Counted from the first letter of the stretch, positions 32,614 through 41,738 are shown. The stretch: DNA of 64,000 bases from Salinarimonas chemoclinalis (GCF_041514305.1 NZ_JBGMWH010000006.1:152644-216643); one strand, 5' to 3'. Numbers and translations: made by a program. The notes: generated by a model not told the origin, from the sequence alone.

Positions 32614-33624
32614 ATGCGGCAAGGTTCCCTACTCGGCACACTCGCGATCACGATCTCCCTCCTCCTCCCGGCGGCGGTGCTGGCGCAGGACGCGTGCACG
32701 CGTTACCGCGCCGAACTCGCGCAGATCGATGCCGGGGGCGGGCGCGATTACGGCGCCCTCGCGCGCCAGCAGGCGATCGAGCTCGAGCAGATGCGCCGCT
32801 ACGTGCAGAGCCTCGACTGCGGCCGCTCGCGTTTCCTGATCTTCGGCGCGCCGACCTCCCCCGAATGCGCCGCCGCCGAGGAGCGGCTCGGCGCCATGGA
32901 GGCGAACTACCAGCGCCTTCTCGTGGAGTCCTCGCGTTCGGGCAACGAGCGTCGCGCCGCGCTCCTCTCGGCGATCGAGCAGTACTGCACGCCGCAGCCG
33001 CCCGGAGGCGTCCCCGGTGGGCAGCCCGGCGTCTTCGACACCTGGATCGAGCCGACCGAGCCCTTTATGGACGGCCCCGGCTTCCCCGACGAGGCGCGGC
33101 CGATCGCCGGTCAGGCCGTGTGCGTGCGCACCTGCGACGGCTCGTTCTTCCCGCTCGCCAGCACCCCGCGCGATTCGCGCGCGGCGGGCGACCTGTGCCA
33201 GGCGCAGTGCCCGTCCGCCCCCACCGCCCTGTTCTACAAGCCGCAGGGCGCGGCGATCGAGCAGGCGATCTCCGCGGACGGCCAGTCCTACATGGCGCTG
33301 CCCGACGCGCTCGCCTTCCGCCGATCGCACGACGCGGCCTGCTCCTGCCGCGTGCCGGGACAGAGCTGGTCGGAGGCGCTGGCTCGGGCCGAGGCGCTCG
33401 TCGGCGACGGCGCGGAGATCGTCGACGAAGCCCGCGCCCGCGAGCTTTCGCGGCCGCGCGAGACCGCGCCCTCGGCCGTCGCCACGCCGGTCCCCGGCGC
33501 GCCCGCCGTGCCGATCCCCTTCTTCGGGATCGCGGAGGGGGAATGGCGCGAGATGGAGACGCGCGAGGGCCGGCGGCGCGTGCGCGTCGTCGCGCCGGAG
33601 GTGATCCCCGCGCCGGACGCGTGA
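32614..33624 (+). CDS. DUF2865 family exported protein
   Basis: A 336-residue secreted protein with a signal peptide (ITISLLLPAAVLAQ, cleavage near residue 25). A helical N-terminal part (QQAIELEQMRRYVQSLDCG) is followed by the DUF2865 domain, marked by VCVRTCDGSFFPLA and a Cys-rich CQAQCPSAPTALFY segment, then a Pro/Arg-rich tail. DUF2865 proteins are common in Hyphomicrobiales; their function is unknown, though the CxRxCDG(F/Y)FFP motif suggests a disulfide-stabilised fold. GGAG precedes the ATG at 32614. Convergent with gltX. Confidence 0.88.
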   Translation: MRQGSLLGTLAITISLLLPAAVLAQDACTRYRAELAQIDAGGGRDYGALARQQAIELEQMRRYVQSLDCGRSRFLIFGAPTSPECAAAEERLGAMEANYQRLLVESSRSGNERRAALLSAIEQYCTPQPPGGVPGGQPGVFDTWIEPTEPFMDGPGFPDEARPIAGQAVCVRTCDGSFFPLASTPRDSRAAGDLCQAQCPSAPTALFYKPQGAAIEQAISADGQSYMALPDALAFRRSHDAACSCRVPGQSWSEALARAEALVGDGAEIVDEARARELSRPRETAPSAVATPVPGAPAVPIPFFGIAEGEWREMETREGRRRVRVVAPEVIPAPDA

Positions 33625-33631
33625 GGCGGCC

Positions 33632-34987
33632 TCAGGCGCTCTCCCCGGCCAGACGCGCCGCCGCCTCGGCGCGGCCGATCAGAGGCAGCAGCGCGGCGAG
33701 CTCCGGCCCGTGGTCGCGCCCGGTGAGCGCCTTGCGCAGCGGCATGAACAGCGCGCGGCCCTTTGCGCCGGTGTGCGCCTTCACCGCGTTCGTCCAGGCC
33801 TTCCAGGTGCCGGCGTCCCAGGGCTCCGGGGGGAGCATCGCGCCGGCGCGGGCGCAGAAGTCCGCGTCCTCGATCACGGGCGTCACCGGTCCCGCGACGA
33901 CGCCCCACCAGTCCCGTGCCTCGCGCAGCGTGGCGAGATTGCCGCGCACCGCCTCCCAGAAGGCCGCGCCGCCGCCGACGCCCATGTCCGCGAGCCGCCC
34001 CGCGACCGCCTCGAACGGCGTCTCGTGAACGACCCGGGCATTGAGCGCGGCGAGCTCCGCCTCGTCGAAGCGGGCGGGGGCGCGCGACACGTGGCCGAGG
34101 TCGACGAGGGCGGCGAGCGCGTCGAGCGACGCGACCGGGCGCACCGCGTCCGACGAGCCGACGAGCACCGCCAGCGTGGCGACCGCCAGGGGCTCGAGCC
34201 CCGCCTCCCGCAGGCCCCTCAGCGAGAGATGCCCGAGGCGCTTGGAGAGACCCTCGCCGCTCGCGGTCGTGAGAAGGTTGTGGTGGCCGAACGCGGGGGG
34301 CGCGTGGCCGAGCGCCTCCAGGATCTGGATCTGCACCGCCGTGTTGGTGACGTGGTCCTCGCCGCGCACGACGAGCGTCACCCCGAGCGACGCGTCGTCG
34401 ACGACGGAGGGCAGCGTGTAGAGGTAGCTGCCGTCCTCGCGCACGAGCACGGGGTCGGAGAGCGAGCCGCAGTCGACGCTCACCTCCCCGCGCACGCGGT
34501 CGTCCCAGGCGACGGCGCGGTGGTCGAGCCGGAAGCGCCAGTGCGGCCGGCGGCCCTCGGCCTCGAGCCGCGCGCGGTCCGCGTCGGAGAGGGCGAGGGC
34601 GGCGCGGTCGTAGATCGGCGGCAGGCCGCGGGCGAGCTGGACGCGGCGCTTGCGCTCGAGCTCGACGGGCGTCTCGAAGCACGGGTAGAGCCGCCCCGCC
34701 GCCTTCAGCCGCTGGGCCGCCGCGCCGTAGAGCGCGATGCGCTCGGACTGGCGCACGGCGAGATCCGGCGCGATGCCGAGCCAGGCGAGGTCCGCGACGA
34801 TGGCCTGCGCGTATTCCTCCCTGGAGCGCTCGCGATCGGTGTCGTCGAGGCGCAGCACGAAGGTGCCGCCCGCTCGGCGCGCGAGGAGCGCGTTGAGGAG
34901 CGCCGTGCGGGCGTTGCCGATGTGGAGGAGGCCCGTCGGCGAGGGGGCGAAACGCAGGACGGGGGCGGGCGGGGTGGACGGCGTCAT
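33632..34987 (-). CDS. gltX: Glutamate-tRNA ligase
   Basis: A 451-residue class I aminoacyl-tRNA synthetase charging tRNA with glutamate. The N-terminus LRFAPSPTGLLHIGNARTAL carries the HIGH signature at residues 22-25, and the KMSKS-like loop is ASGEGLSKRLG. The editing-independent catalytic and anticodon-binding domains are complete. At about 450 residues it matches the shorter of the two GltX paralogs usual in alphaproteobacteria, which may also form Glu-tRNA(Gln) for amidation. Divergent from map. Confidence 0.95.
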   Translation of the reverse strand: MTPSTPPAPVLRFAPSPTGLLHIGNARTALLNALLARRAGGTFVLRLDDTDRERSREEYAQAIVADLAWLGIAPDLAVRQSERIALYGAAAQRLKAAGRLYPCFETPVELERKRRVQLARGLPPIYDRAALALSDADRARLEAEGRRPHWRFRLDHRAVAWDDRVRGEVSVDCGSLSDPVLVREDGSYLYTLPSVVDDASLGVTLVVRGEDHVTNTAVQIQILEALGHAPPAFGHHNLLTTASGEGLSKRLGHLSLRGLREAGLEPLAVATLAVLVGSSDAVRPVASLDALAALVDLGHVSRAPARFDEAELAALNARVVHETPFEAVAGRLADMGVGGGAAFWEAVRGNLATLREARDWWGVVAGPVTPVIEDADFCARAGAMLPPEPWDAGTWKAWTNAVKAHTGAKGRALFMPLRKALTGRDHGPELAALLPLIGRAEAAARLAGESA

Positions 34988-35065
34988 GCGCCTCCTCTAC
35001 CCCGTGGCGCGGCGGGGCACAAACGCCGTGCGCGTGCTATGGTCGCGCCGATCGAAGGAGAGGAC

Positions 35066-35848
35066 ATGGACGAGGTACGCGAGAAGCGCCCGCGGGGCAT
35101 CCCCCTGCACGGGCCGGAGGAGTTCGAGGCGATGCGCCGCGCCGGCCGGCTCGCGGCGGCGACGCTCGACTTCATCGCCGCCCACGTCCGCCCGGGCGTC
35201 TCCACCGGCGATCTCGATCGGCTGTGCGAGACCTTCATGCGCGACCATGGCGCCGTGCCCGCGACGATCGGCTTCCACGGCTACGCCCACGCGACCTGCA
35301 TCTCGGTGAACCACGTCGTCACCCACGGCGTGCCCGACGACGAGAAGCGGCTGGCGGAGGGCGACATCCTCAACATCGACGTGACGCCGATCCTCGACGG
35401 CTGGCACGGCGACACGAGCCGCATGTTCACGGTGGGCGAGCCCTCGGTGAAGGCGCGCCGCCTCGTCGCCGCGGCCCACGAGGCGATGATGGCGGGGATC
35501 GCACGGGTGCGCCCCGGCGCGACCCTCGGCGACGTCGGCGCCGCGATCGAGGCGGTGGCGAAGGCCAAGGGCTACACGATCGTGCGCGAGTTCTGCGGCC
35601 ACGGCCTCGGCCGCGCCTTCCACGCCCCGCCCGAGGTGCTCAGCTACGGCCTGCCGGGTCGCGGCGTACGGCTCGAGCCCGGCATGTTCTTCACCGTCGA
35701 GCCGATGCTCAACGCCGGCCGCTCCGAGGTGAAGACGCTCGCCGACGGCTGGACCACGGTGACCCGCGACCGCTCGCTCTCGGCGCAATTCGAGCACTCG
35801 GTCGGCGTCACCGAGGACGGCGTGGAGATCTTCACGCTGCCGGGGTGA
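35066..35848 (+). CDS. map: Methionine aminopeptidase, type I
   Basis: A 260-residue enzyme removing the initiator Met. The metal ligands are Asp105 (ILNIDVTP), Asp116 (WHGDTSR), His179 (CGHGLGRAFH), Glu212 (FTVEPML) and Glu243 (FEHSVG); the substrate-contacting His is His87 (VVTHGVP). AGGAGAGG precedes the ATG at 35066. Length and domain are standard for type Ia enzymes. The gene is followed by a palindromic repeat element. Confidence 0.97.
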   Translation: MDEVREKRPRGIPLHGPEEFEAMRRAGRLAAATLDFIAAHVRPGVSTGDLDRLCETFMRDHGAVPATIGFHGYAHATCISVNHVVTHGVPDDEKRLAEGDILNIDVTPILDGWHGDTSRMFTVGEPSVKARRLVAAAHEAMMAGIARVRPGATLGDVGAAIEAVAKAKGYTIVREFCGHGLGRAFHAPPEVLSYGLPGRGVRLEPGMFFTVEPMLNAGRSEVKTLADGWTTVTRDRSLSAQFEHSVGVTEDGVEIFTLPG

Positions 35849-35903
35849 GGTCGCCGGCGGATCGCCCGCCTGCGGGCGCCGCTCGGCCCATCGCGACTCC
35901 TGT

Positions 35904-36093
35904 CCTTCCCTGTAGGGGAATGTGTCTCGGCGAAGCCGAGACGGATGGGGCGCGCGGCACGCGCGTTCGGCGAAGCCGAAATGCGACGGCGGATGGCGGA
36001 CACGTCGCCTTCCGCTTCGCGGAACGCGTCGCTTGCGCGCCGCGCCCCATCCGTCTCGCGCTGCGCGCGATCCACCTTCCCCTACAGGGAAGG
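35904..36093. repeat. Nested palindromic repeat element between map and rsmE
   Basis: Outer 17-bp perfect inverted repeats (CCTTCCCTGTAGGGGAA at 35904-35920 and its complement at 36077-36093) enclose a second perfect 17-bp pair (GAGACGGATGGGGCGCG at 35938-35954 and complement at 36041-36057) and a small internal hairpin TTCGGCGAAGCCGAA. The 316-base gap between the convergent genes contains nothing else. This looks like a mobile miniature palindromic element of the kind scattered in Hyphomicrobiales genomes; it could also halt convergent transcription. Confidence 0.8.
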
Positions 36094-36164
36094 AGAAGCG
36101 CCTGCCTCGACTCCCGATACCGCTTCCGAAACGTCGAACACAGGTCGAACTGAGCCGCTTCTCG

Positions 36165-36905
36165 TCAGCGCCAGTCTCCCCGCGCCGCCTGGACGACGGC
36201 GAGCGCCGCGACGGCGGCGGTGTCGGCGCGCAGGATGCGCGGGCCGAGCGAGAGCCGCACCACCCGCTCGCGCGCGAGCAGCGTCTCGCGCTCGGCGGGA
36301 TCGAAGCCGCCCTCCGGGCCGATCAGCACGGCGAGCGGCCCCTGCGGCGCGGCGGCCAGCGCCGCGAGCGGGTCGAATATGGGCGCGTCCTCGTCGCAGA
36401 ACACGAGCACCCGCTCGGGCTCGAGCGCCGCGAGCGCCGCCTCGAGCTTCGCCTCCTCGTGTACCGGCGGCAGCGCGAGGACGCCGCACTGCTCGGCGGC
36501 CTCGATCACGTTGGCGCGCATGCGCTCGAGGTTGACGCGGGCCGCCTGGGTGCGACGCGTGAGCACCGGCCGCAGCGAGCCCGCGCCCATCTCCACGGCC
36601 TTCTGCGCCATGTAGTCGAGCCGGGCGTGCTTGAGCGGCGCGAACAGCCAGGCGAGGTCCGGCGCGGGCGCCTGCGGGCGGACCTGGGCGAGCGCGAGCA
36701 GGCTCGCGCTCTTGCGGCCCTCCGGCTGGACCTGCGTGCGCCATTCCCCGTCGCGCCCGTTGAAGACGAGCACGTCCGCGCCCGCGCCGAGCCGCAGCAC
36801 GTTGAGCAGGTAGTTCGCCTGCGCCCGTTCGAGGGCGATCCGCGCGCCGAGCGCGAGGGGCGCGTCGAGGTACAGGCGTGGGGCGGCGAAGTCGTAGGCG
36901 GCCAA
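36165..36905 (-). CDS. rsmE: 16S rRNA (uracil-1498-N3) methyltransferase
   Basis: A 246-residue SPOUT methyltransferase modifying U1498 of 16S rRNA. The PUA-like N-terminal domain starts AAYDFAAPRLYLDAP; the trefoil-knot SAM site is seen in LIGPEGGFDPAE and SLGPRILRADTA. The family start is conserved as M-x-A-Y-D-F, which makes the TTG at 36905-36903 the likely initiator, with GGAG nine bases upstream. It ends convergent with map. Confidence 0.92.
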   Translation of the reverse strand: MAAYDFAAPRLYLDAPLALGARIALERAQANYLLNVLRLGAGADVLVFNGRDGEWRTQVQPEGRKSASLLALAQVRPQAPAPDLAWLFAPLKHARLDYMAQKAVEMGAGSLRPVLTRRTQAARVNLERMRANVIEAAEQCGVLALPPVHEEAKLEAALAALEPERVLVFCDEDAPIFDPLAALAAAPQGPLAVLIGPEGGFDPAERETLLARERVVRLSLGPRILRADTAAVAALAVVQAARGDWR

Positions 36906-37104
36906 GGTCCGGCTCCGGCGGTCACTGGTGAGGCGAGGCGCGGCAATCTCGCCACATTGGCGTGGTGTGGAGAGCGCGCGCCCGCACCGGCACGCGCGCT
37001 GGCGCGCCGGTGCGGGATCTGGTATCCCGCAGACGATGCGTAATGCAAGCGAGCGCGCTCTCCCGCGCGCGAGGGGCAGGGGCGGACGGCTCCTGGCGAG
37101 GACC

Positions 37105-37575
37105 ATGGCGACGAGGACCCGGATCTCCATCGCGACGCTCTCCACGGCGATGATCGCGCTCGGCGCGCTCGTACCGGCGATGGCGCCCGGCGCGGCGCAC
37201 GCGCAGGCCGACGTCTGCGGGGCCGTCGGGCCGCTGCTCGAGGAGCGCCGCTCCATCGTCCAGCGCCTCGAGGCGCTGGGCTCCGAGGACGTCGACCCGC
37301 GCCCGGCCTGCTCGGCGCTGCGCGCCCTCCAGGAGAACGGCCAGAAGCTCGTCGACTTCATCGACGAGAACCAGGCCTGGTGCCAGATCCCCAACGACTT
37401 CGCCCAGAACGTCCGCCAGGACCACGAGCGCGTCGGCGGCATGCGCGCGGACGCCTGCCGCGTCGCCGCGCAGATCAACAACGCCGAGCGTCAGGCCCGC
37501 GAGGCGGCCGAGTCGAACCAGTTCGGCGGCCCGGGCCTGACCGGCCGCTTCCCGATTCCGCAGGGCGCGCTGTGA
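37105..37575 (+). CDS. Exported cysteine-containing hypothetical protein
   Basis: A 156-residue protein with a signal peptide (ISIATLSTAMIALGALVPAM, cleavage near AHA at residue 33). The mature part is helical with four cysteines (ADVCGAVG, RPACSALR, AWCQIP, DACRVAA), probably two disulfides, and a Gly-rich C-terminus. No named family recognised; similar small periplasmic proteins occur in Hyphomicrobiales. GAGG lies upstream of the ATG. The ubiA gene begins 6 bases after its stop, so the two may be co-transcribed. Confidence 0.78.
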   Translation: MATRTRISIATLSTAMIALGALVPAMAPGAAHAQADVCGAVGPLLEERRSIVQRLEALGSEDVDPRPACSALRALQENGQKLVDFIDENQAWCQIPNDFAQNVRQDHERVGGMRADACRVAAQINNAERQAREAAESNQFGGPGLTGRFPIPQGAL

Positions 37576-37581
37576 TCCGCC

Positions 37582-38532
37582 GTGCGTAGAGGGGGGCTCT
37601 TCCGCGGCGGGGCGGACCGATCACTGCCGGACGCCGTCACCGGCCATTGGGCGGACCGGCTGGCGCCGGTCTCCGCGCGTCCCTACCTGCGCCTCGCCCG
37701 GATCGAGCGGCCGATCGGCTGGTGGCTCCTCCTGCTGCCCTGCTGGTGGTCCGCCGCGCTCGCCGCACTCGCCGCCGGCGCGCCTCACCCCGACCCCTGG
37801 CACCTCGCCTTGTTCCTGATCGGCGCCGTGGCCATGCGGGGCGCGGGCTCGACCTGGAACGACATCGTCGACCGCGATCTGGACGCCCGCGTCGCGCGCA
37901 CGCGCGACCGCCCGCTGCCGTCGGGCCGGGTGACGCTCGCGGGCGCGTCCGCCTTCGTGCTCGCGCAATGCGCGGTGGGCCTCGCCGTGCTGCTCCAGTT
38001 CAACTGGTTCGCGGTGGCGACCGGCTTCGCCTCGGTGGCGATCGTGCTGACGTACCCGTTCATGAAGCGGGTGATCTGGCTGCCGCAGGTGGTTCTCGGG
38101 CTCTGCTTCTCCTGGGGGGCGCTGATGGGGTGGGCGGCCGCCTTCGGATCGCTGTCGCTGGCGCCGCTGCTGCTCTACGTCGCCGCGATCGCCTGGGTCG
38201 TGGGCTACGACACGATCTACGCGCTCCAGGACATCGAGGACGACGAGATCGCCGGCATCAAGTCCTCCGCCCGCCTCTTCGGCGCGCGGGTGCGGCTCGC
38301 GATCGGCGTCTGCTACGCCGCCTGCCTCATCCTGATGGCCGCCGCGCTGGCGCAGGTCGGAGCCGGCCCCGTCGCCTGGGCGGGTCTCGCAGCCTTCGCC
38401 GCGCACCTCGCCTGGCAGGTCGCGACCCTCGACCCCGCCGACGGCCGCCGTTCGCTGATGCTGTTTCGCGCCAACCGCGACGCGGGGCTCATCCTGTTCG
38501 CCGGCCTGGTGCTCGACGCCCTGCTGGCGTGA
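37582..38532 (+). CDS. ubiA: 4-hydroxybenzoate polyprenyltransferase
   Basis: A protein of about 316 residues, an inner-membrane prenyltransferase of ubiquinone synthesis. Both Asp-rich Mg-diphosphate motifs are present: STWNDIVDRDLDARVARTRDRPLPSG and DTIYALQDIEDDEIAG (each partly quoted from longer blocks); about eight membrane helices follow. IERPIGWWLLLLPCWW begins the first helix. The GTG at 37582 lies 6 bases after the previous stop. The first 25 residues are not family sequence, so a slightly later start is possible. Confidence 0.94.
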   Translation: MRRGGLFRGGADRSLPDAVTGHWADRLAPVSARPYLRLARIERPIGWWLLLLPCWWSAALAALAAGAPHPDPWHLALFLIGAVAMRGAGSTWNDIVDRDLDARVARTRDRPLPSGRVTLAGASAFVLAQCAVGLAVLLQFNWFAVATGFASVAIVLTYPFMKRVIWLPQVVLGLCFSWGALMGWAAAFGSLSLAPLLLYVAAIAWVVGYDTIYALQDIEDDEIAGIKSSARLFGARVRLAIGVCYAACLILMAAALAQVGAGPVAWAGLAAFAAHLAWQVATLDPADGRRSLMLFRANRDAGLILFAGLVLDALLA

Positions 38533-38578
38533 GCCGGCGGGGCTGCCGCCGGCGGGCCGGCGCCCCATATCCGTCGGC

Positions 38579-39631
38579 ATGCGCGCGACCGACATCCTCA
38601 CGCTCACCCCCCAGGGCCTCTACTGCCCGCTCGGCGATTTCCACGTCGACCCGATGCGGCCGGTCTACAGGGCGCTCGTGACGCACGGCCATTCGGACCA
38701 CGCCCGCGCCGGCCACGGCGCGGTGCTGGCGACCGCCGAGACGCTCGCGATCATGGCCGCGCGCTACGGCGCGGATTTCGCGGGGGCGACGCAGGCGGCG
38801 GCGCTGGGCGAGACGATCCGGCAGGGCGACGTCTCCGTGCGCTTCGTGCCGGCCGGCCACGTGCTCGGCTCGGCGCAGATCGTGATCGAGGCGGGCGGCA
38901 CGCGGCTCGTCGTCTCGGGGGACTACAAGCGCGGCGTCGACCCGACCTGCCTGCCCTGCGAGATCGTCCCCTGCGACGTCTTCATCACCGAGGCCACCTT
39001 CGGCCTCCCGGTCTTCCGCCATCCGGACGCGCGGGCGGAGGTGGCCAAGCTGCTGGCCTCGCTGGCGCTGTTCCCGGAGCGCGCGCATCTGGTCGGCGCC
39101 TACGCGCTCGGCAAGGCGCAGCGGGTGATGGCGCTGATGCGGGAGGCGGGTTTCGACCGCCCCATCTACGTCCACGGCGCCATGGAGAAGCTCTGCGCGC
39201 TCTACGCCGACCTCGGCGTCGACCTCGGCGAGATCGTCAAGGTGCAGCCCGGCGACCGCGCGAAGCTCGCCGGCGAGGTGATCGTCTGCCCGCCCTCGGC
39301 GATCCAGGAGGTGTGGGCCCGCAAGTTCCCCGACCCCGTCGCCGGCTTCGCCTCGGGCTGGATGCGGGTGCGGGCGCGGGCGCGGCAGAAGGGGGTGGAG
39401 CTGCCGATGGTGATCTCGGACCATTGCGATTGGGACGACCTGACGCGGAGCATCCTGGAGACCGGTGCCGGGGAGGTCTGGGTCACGCACGGGCAGGAGG
39501 ACGCGCTGGTGCACTGGTGCGGAACGATGGGAATCGCGGCGCGGCCGTTGCACATGCTGGGGTATGGCGACGAGGGGGAGGAGACTGCGGATGCGGCCGT
39601 GCCCGCGGCGCAGGGCGAGGCCGTGTCGTGA
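38579..39631 (+). CDS. Ligase-associated DNA damage response exonuclease (metallo-beta-lactamase fold)
   Basis: A 350-residue metallo-beta-lactamase/beta-CASP nuclease. The metal motif is VTHGHSDHARAG; further ligands are in PAGHVLGSAQI and VVSGDYKRG. This family is found beside the cisplatin-damage-response ATP-dependent ligase, often with an Lhr-type helicase and the PdeM phosphoesterase, forming a DNA repair module. Here its stop overlaps the ligase start (GTGA), implying coupled translation. The helicase and phosphoesterase are not in the window. Confidence 0.92.
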   Translation: MRATDILTLTPQGLYCPLGDFHVDPMRPVYRALVTHGHSDHARAGHGAVLATAETLAIMAARYGADFAGATQAAALGETIRQGDVSVRFVPAGHVLGSAQIVIEAGGTRLVVSGDYKRGVDPTCLPCEIVPCDVFITEATFGLPVFRHPDARAEVAKLLASLALFPERAHLVGAYALGKAQRVMALMREAGFDRPIYVHGAMEKLCALYADLGVDLGEIVKVQPGDRAKLAGEVIVCPPSAIQEVWARKFPDPVAGFASGWMRVRARARQKGVELPMVISDHCDWDDLTRSILETGAGEVWVTHGQEDALVHWCGTMGIAARPLHMLGYGDEGEETADAAVPAAQGEAVS

Positions 39632-41460
39632 ACGCCTTCGCCGCCCTCCTCGACCGGCTCGTCTACGAATCGCGCCGCAACGCCAAGATCCGGCTCATCG
39701 CGGATCACCTCCGCGCCACGCCCGATCCCGAGCGCGGCTTCGCCCTCGCGGCGCTCACCGGCGAGCTCTCCTTCCGCGAGGCGAAGCCGAACCTGATCCG
39801 GGCGCTGATCCAGGAGCGCTGCGACCCGGTCCTGTTCGAGATGTCCTATTCCTACGTCGGCGACCTCGCCGAGACGACGGCGCTCCTGTGGCCGGCGCCG
39901 ATCTCCTCCCCTCTCCCTCGTGGAGAGGGTCCGGGTGTGCGGGGCGTGCAGGACGAGGCGCCGTCGTCGATGTCGCCAGAGGGCGCGAGCGCGGACCGCG
40001 AGCCCTTCACCCGACGCCCCCCACCCCCGACCCCTCCCCACGAGGGGGAGGGGAGCGCGTCGCGCGTGTCGCCGACGTCGGGCCACAATCGTCCTCCGCC
40101 GCCATCCCTCTCGGAGGTCGTCGAGACCCTCGCCACCACCTCCAAGTCCGACCTCCCCGCGCGCCTCGCCGGGCTGCTCGACGCGCTCGACGAGACCGGG
40201 CGCTGGGCGCTGCTCAAGCTGATCACCGGGTCGCTCCGCATCGGCGTCTCCGCGCGCCTCGCCAAGACCGCGCTCGCGTCCCTGGGCGACATGGAGCCCG
40301 ACGCGATCGAGGAGGTCTGGCACGGGATGGCGCCGCCCTACGTCGACCTGTTCGCCTGGGTGGAGGGGCGCGGCCCACGGCCGGTGTCCCGCGATCCCGC
40401 GCCGTTCCGCCCCCCGATGCTCGCCCATCCGCTCGAGCTCGAGGACATCGGGACGCTCGATGCGGGGGCCTTCGCCGCGGAATGGAAGTGGGACGGCATC
40501 CGCGTGCAGGCGGCGTCGTTCGACGGGACGACACGGCTCTACTCGCGCACCGGCGAGGACGTGTCGGGCGCCTTCCCGGACCTGGTGGCGGCGCTCGCCG
40601 GCATGGAGGCGGCGATCGACGGCGAGCTGCTCGTGCTGATCGACGGGCGCGTTCAGAGCTTCAACGTCCTGCAGCAGCGGCTCAACCGCAAGGCCGTGTC
40701 GAACGCCCTCACGACGAAGTACCCGGCGCACCTGCGCGCCTACGACCTCCTGGCGGAGGGGGACGAGGACCTGCGGGCGCTCTCCTTCGCCGAGCGGCGC
40801 GCGCGGCTGGCGGCCTTCGTCGCGCGCCGCGCGCCAGAACGTCTCGACCTCTCGCCCCTCGTGCCCTTCGCGGACTGGGACGCGCTGGCCGCGGCGCGCG
40901 CCGACCCCGGCGCCCACGGCGCGGGTGCGGACGCCGATGCGGTCGAGGGCGTCATGGTCAAGCGTGTCGACAGCCCCTACGTGCCGGGTCGCCCCAAGGG
41001 CCTGTGGTTCAAGTGGAAGCGCGAGCCCTACACGGTCGACGCCGTGATGATGTACGCCCAGCGCGGCCACGGGAAGCGCTCGTCCTTCTACTCGGACTAC
41101 ACGTTCGGCGTCTGGCGCACCGGCGACGCGGGCGGGGAGGAGCTGGTGCCCGTCGGCAAGGCCTATTTCGGCTTCACCGACGCGGAGCTCGCGCAGCTCG
41201 ACCGCTTCGTGCGCAACAACACGGTCAACCGCTTCGGCCCCGTGCGCGAGGTGACGCACACCATGGAAGCGGGCCTCGTGCTCGAGATCGCCTTCGAGGG
41301 CCTGCAGCGCTCGACCCGCCACAAGTCCGGCGTGGCGATGCGCTTCCCCCGCGTCTCGCGCATCCGCTGGGACAAGCCGACCGCCGAGGCCGACCGCCTG
41401 GAGACGCTGGAGGCGATCCTGTCGAAGGGCGAGACCGGGCGGCACCCGACGGACGGGTGA
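39628..41460 (+). CDS. ATP-dependent DNA ligase (cisplatin damage response type) with an inserted segment
   Basis: A 610-residue DNA ligase. The nucleotidyl site is AAEWKWDGIRVQ, with the Lys of KxDG forming the ligase-AMP; further motifs are YSRTGEDVSGAFP, AIDGELLV and VEGVMVKR, and an OB-fold C-terminus. The N-terminal helical domain is interrupted after residue about 92 (LLWPAP) by about 50-60 Pro, Gly, Arg and Ser-rich residues encoded by a palindromic repeat, and resumes at PPSLSEVVETL near residue 157. The family is normally nearer 530-550 residues, so this is an in-frame insertion outside the catalytic core. It starts with GTG overlapping the exonuclease stop. Confidence 0.92.
   Translation: MNAFAALLDRLVYESRRNAKIRLIADHLRATPDPERGFALAALTGELSFREAKPNLIRALIQERCDPVLFEMSYSYVGDLAETTALLWPAPISSPLPRGEGPGVRGVQDEAPSSMSPEGASADREPFTRRPPPPTPPHEGEGSASRVSPTSGHNRPPPPSLSEVVETLATTSKSDLPARLAGLLDALDETGRWALLKLITGSLRIGVSARLAKTALASLGDMEPDAIEEVWHGMAPPYVDLFAWVEGRGPRPVSRDPAPFRPPMLAHPLELEDIGTLDAGAFAAEWKWDGIRVQAASFDGTTRLYSRTGEDVSGAFPDLVAALAGMEAAIDGELLVLIDGRVQSFNVLQQRLNRKAVSNALTTKYPAHLRAYDLLAEGDEDLRALSFAERRARLAAFVARRAPERLDLSPLVPFADWDALAAARADPGAHGAGADADAVEGVMVKRVDSPYVPGRPKGLWFKWKREPYTVDAVMMYAQRGHGKRSSFYSDYTFGVWRTGDAGGEELVPVGKAYFGFTDAELAQLDRFVRNNTVNRFGPVREVTHTMEAGLVLEIAFEGLQRSTRHKSGVAMRFPRVSRIRWDKPTAEADRLETLEAILSKGETGRHPTDG
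39906..40055. repeat. Palindromic repeat element inserted inside the ligase gene
   Basis: A 25-base arm at 39906-39930 (begins CTCCCCTCTCCCTCG) and its complement at 40031-40055 agree at 22 of 25 positions; each arm is itself a short hairpin. The next inner bases also pair roughly (GGGTGTGCGGGGCG against CGCCCCCCACCCCC). The element keeps the ligase reading frame open, so it is translated. It resembles the coding palindromic elements known from Rickettsia in behaviour, though not in sequence. Confidence 0.8.
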
Positions 41461-41467
41461 CGCGGCT

Positions 41468-41627
41468 CCCGCCCCGTCGGGGCGGGGACGGCGAGCGCAG
41501 CGAGCCAGGGGCGGGGTCCCGCGGCTCGACGGTGGTCGTTTCGGCTCCGCCGAAGCGCGCCTGGCGGCGCACCCCCTCCGTCTCGTCGCCTTCGGCGCCG
41601 ATCCACGTCCCCCGATGGGGGAGGTGC
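41468..41627. repeat. Hairpin-rich spacer before lepA
   Basis: The 278-base gap between the ligase and lepA holds an 8-bp stem hairpin at 41468-41486 (CCCGCCCC/GGGGCGGG) and a second at 41608-41622 (TCCCCC/GGGGGA), with internal GCCGAAG-type pieces like those in the map-rsmE element. It may be another, degraded palindromic element that also ends ligase transcription. Confidence 0.5.
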
Positions 41628-41738
41628 GTGCGCCCCTGCGTCCCTCGCGCCCACCCCGCTCCCCTTGGCGAACCCTCCGGTCGCTGCTATCTCCCGATCA
41701 CGCTAGCTCATCGGCGCGCGACGGCGTGCCCGGCCCGG

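Noticed and set aside
36136..36150. GAAC-N7-GAAC, matching the alphaproteobacterial LexA (SOS) box
   Set aside because: It lies between the ends of two convergent genes and next to a repeat element, not in a promoter, so chance is the likelier explanation.
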